NCBI RefSeq assembly: GCF_014269185.2
Contig: NZ_JABWRZ020000001.1
Span: forward strand, 769,001-833,000
Source: Pseudomonas oryzicola
Lineage (GTDB): Bacteria > Pseudomonadota > Gammaproteobacteria > Pseudomonadales > Pseudomonadaceae
DNA length: 64,000 nucleotides
Direction of reading: 5' to 3'
The notes beneath the pieces were generated by a model that was not told the DNA's origin, made no database searches, and saw nothing but the letters and a program-made list of their open reading frames with translations. The first letter of the stretch is position 1. Each line of letters begins with the position of its first letter. This document shows positions 63,615 through 64,000 of this stretch, one piece after another. Made by a program: the position numbers and the translations under genes.

Positions 63615-64000
63615 GCGGCCACCCCTTGTCCGTCCTCTGTCTCAAGGCTCTGTCGACGTTCGCTGAAAAACGCACGAACGTTGGCGCACTGCGCTTGTGT
63701 GTCTTCCAAAGCGTTGAACCGGGAGCGAAACTCCTTGCCGCCGGGTCGTGTTGCCAGGTACCAGCCAACGTGCTTGCGGGCGATACGTACGCCCATCACA
63801 TCGCCATAGAAGGCATGCAGCGCGGCCAGGTGCTCCAGCAGGATGCGTTCCACTTCGTCCAGCTGCGGCGCCGGCAAGTGTTCGCCGGTGCGCAGGTAAT
63901 GCTCGATCTCGCGAAAGATCCATGGCCGCCCCTGGGCAGCCCGGCCAATCAGCAGGCCATCGACACCGGTGGCGTCCAGCACCGCCCGGGCCTTTTCTGG
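63611..64000 (-). CDS. dusB: tRNA-dihydrouridine synthase DusB, partial (C-terminal part)
   Basis: The last ~129 residues of an FMN enzyme that reduces uridine in the tRNA D-loop. [27 protein letters not shown] is the characteristic phosphate-binding and dihydrouridine-synthase motif, followed by the helical tRNA-binding domain ([17 protein letters not shown]). The gene continues beyond the window edge. Cotranscribed with fis. Confidence 0.95.
   Translation of the reverse strand, partial: PEKARAVLDATGVDGLLIGRAAQGRPWIFREIEHYLRTGEHLPAPQLDEVERILLEHLAALHAFYGDVMGVRIARKHVGWYLATRPGGKEFRSRFNALEDTQAQCANVRAFFSERRQSLETEDGQGVAA

Overview
The window is a chromosomal segment of a fluorescent pseudomonad, almost certainly of the Pseudomonas putida group. 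The basis is GC-rich coding sequence, many paired P. putida-type 35-bp REP elements between genes, and a gene order (rnr-rlmB-rpsF-rpsR-rplI-dnaB, azurin-nadE-pncB, livKHMGF, cbpA-cbpM, urtABCDE, cob genes, retS-purD-purH-fis-dusB) that I recognise from that group. Species assignment is inference from recall, not from a database search. No phage, transposase, integrase, CRISPR array or plasmid gene is visible.

Layout. 1-2100: 3' part of a ferric-iron ABC transporter (permease and binding protein) and two tRNA-Leu(CAG) genes, all on the minus strand. 2368-12012: RNase R and RlmB, then the S6/S18/membrane protein/L9 ribosomal operon, DnaB helicase and YgiQ. 12023-15559: a LOG-family nucleotide hydrolase preceded by an unannotated 29-codon ORF, azurin with an ANR/FNR-like site, and the NAD salvage pair nadE-pncB. 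16081-21209: a complete branched-chain amino-acid ABC transporter behind an excellent sigma-54 promoter. 21180-21772: a gene-free stretch rich in DnaA boxes with an internal ~75-bp repeat. 21773-25428: an SDR oxidoreductase, a low-GC islet with an orphan ORF, an AGE-family epimerase with an odd C-terminus, a TetR regulator, and a secreted protein made of nine 15-residue tandem repeats. 25770-34775: AsmA, a ferritin-like protein, OsmE, a lipase, PsiF, an AI-2E-family exporter, a YegD-type Hsp70 divergent from cbpA-cbpM, and a phosphinothricin-type acetyltransferase.

34807-42060: the urea ABC transporter urtABCDE, also behind a sigma-54-like promoter, and a CycA-type amino-acid permease. 42298-47220: a five-gene copper-uptake operon (two DUF2946 proteins, PCu(A)C chaperone, TonB-dependent copper receptor, PepSY membrane protein). 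47342-48657: NfeD and QmcA. 48818-56344: two divergent corrin-ring operons (cobL-cbiD-cobK and cobG-cobH-cobI-cobJ) that mix oxygen-dependent and oxygen-independent enzyme types and contain a CbiG-CobJ fusion. 56534-64000: MarC, the hybrid kinase RetS, purD and purH separated by a long perfect hairpin, Fis and the end of DusB.

How it works together: nitrogen-limited growth links the two sigma-54 transporters (liv and urt). Metal homeostasis recurs (iron ABC, ferritin-like protein, copper operon, azurin, cobalamin). The remainder is core information processing. No clear new multigene system stands out. The most interesting unexplained items are the DnaA-box repeat region, the 45-bp tandem-repeat gene, the small ORF and overlapping palindromes upstream of the LOG/azurin pair, and the purH-purD hairpin.
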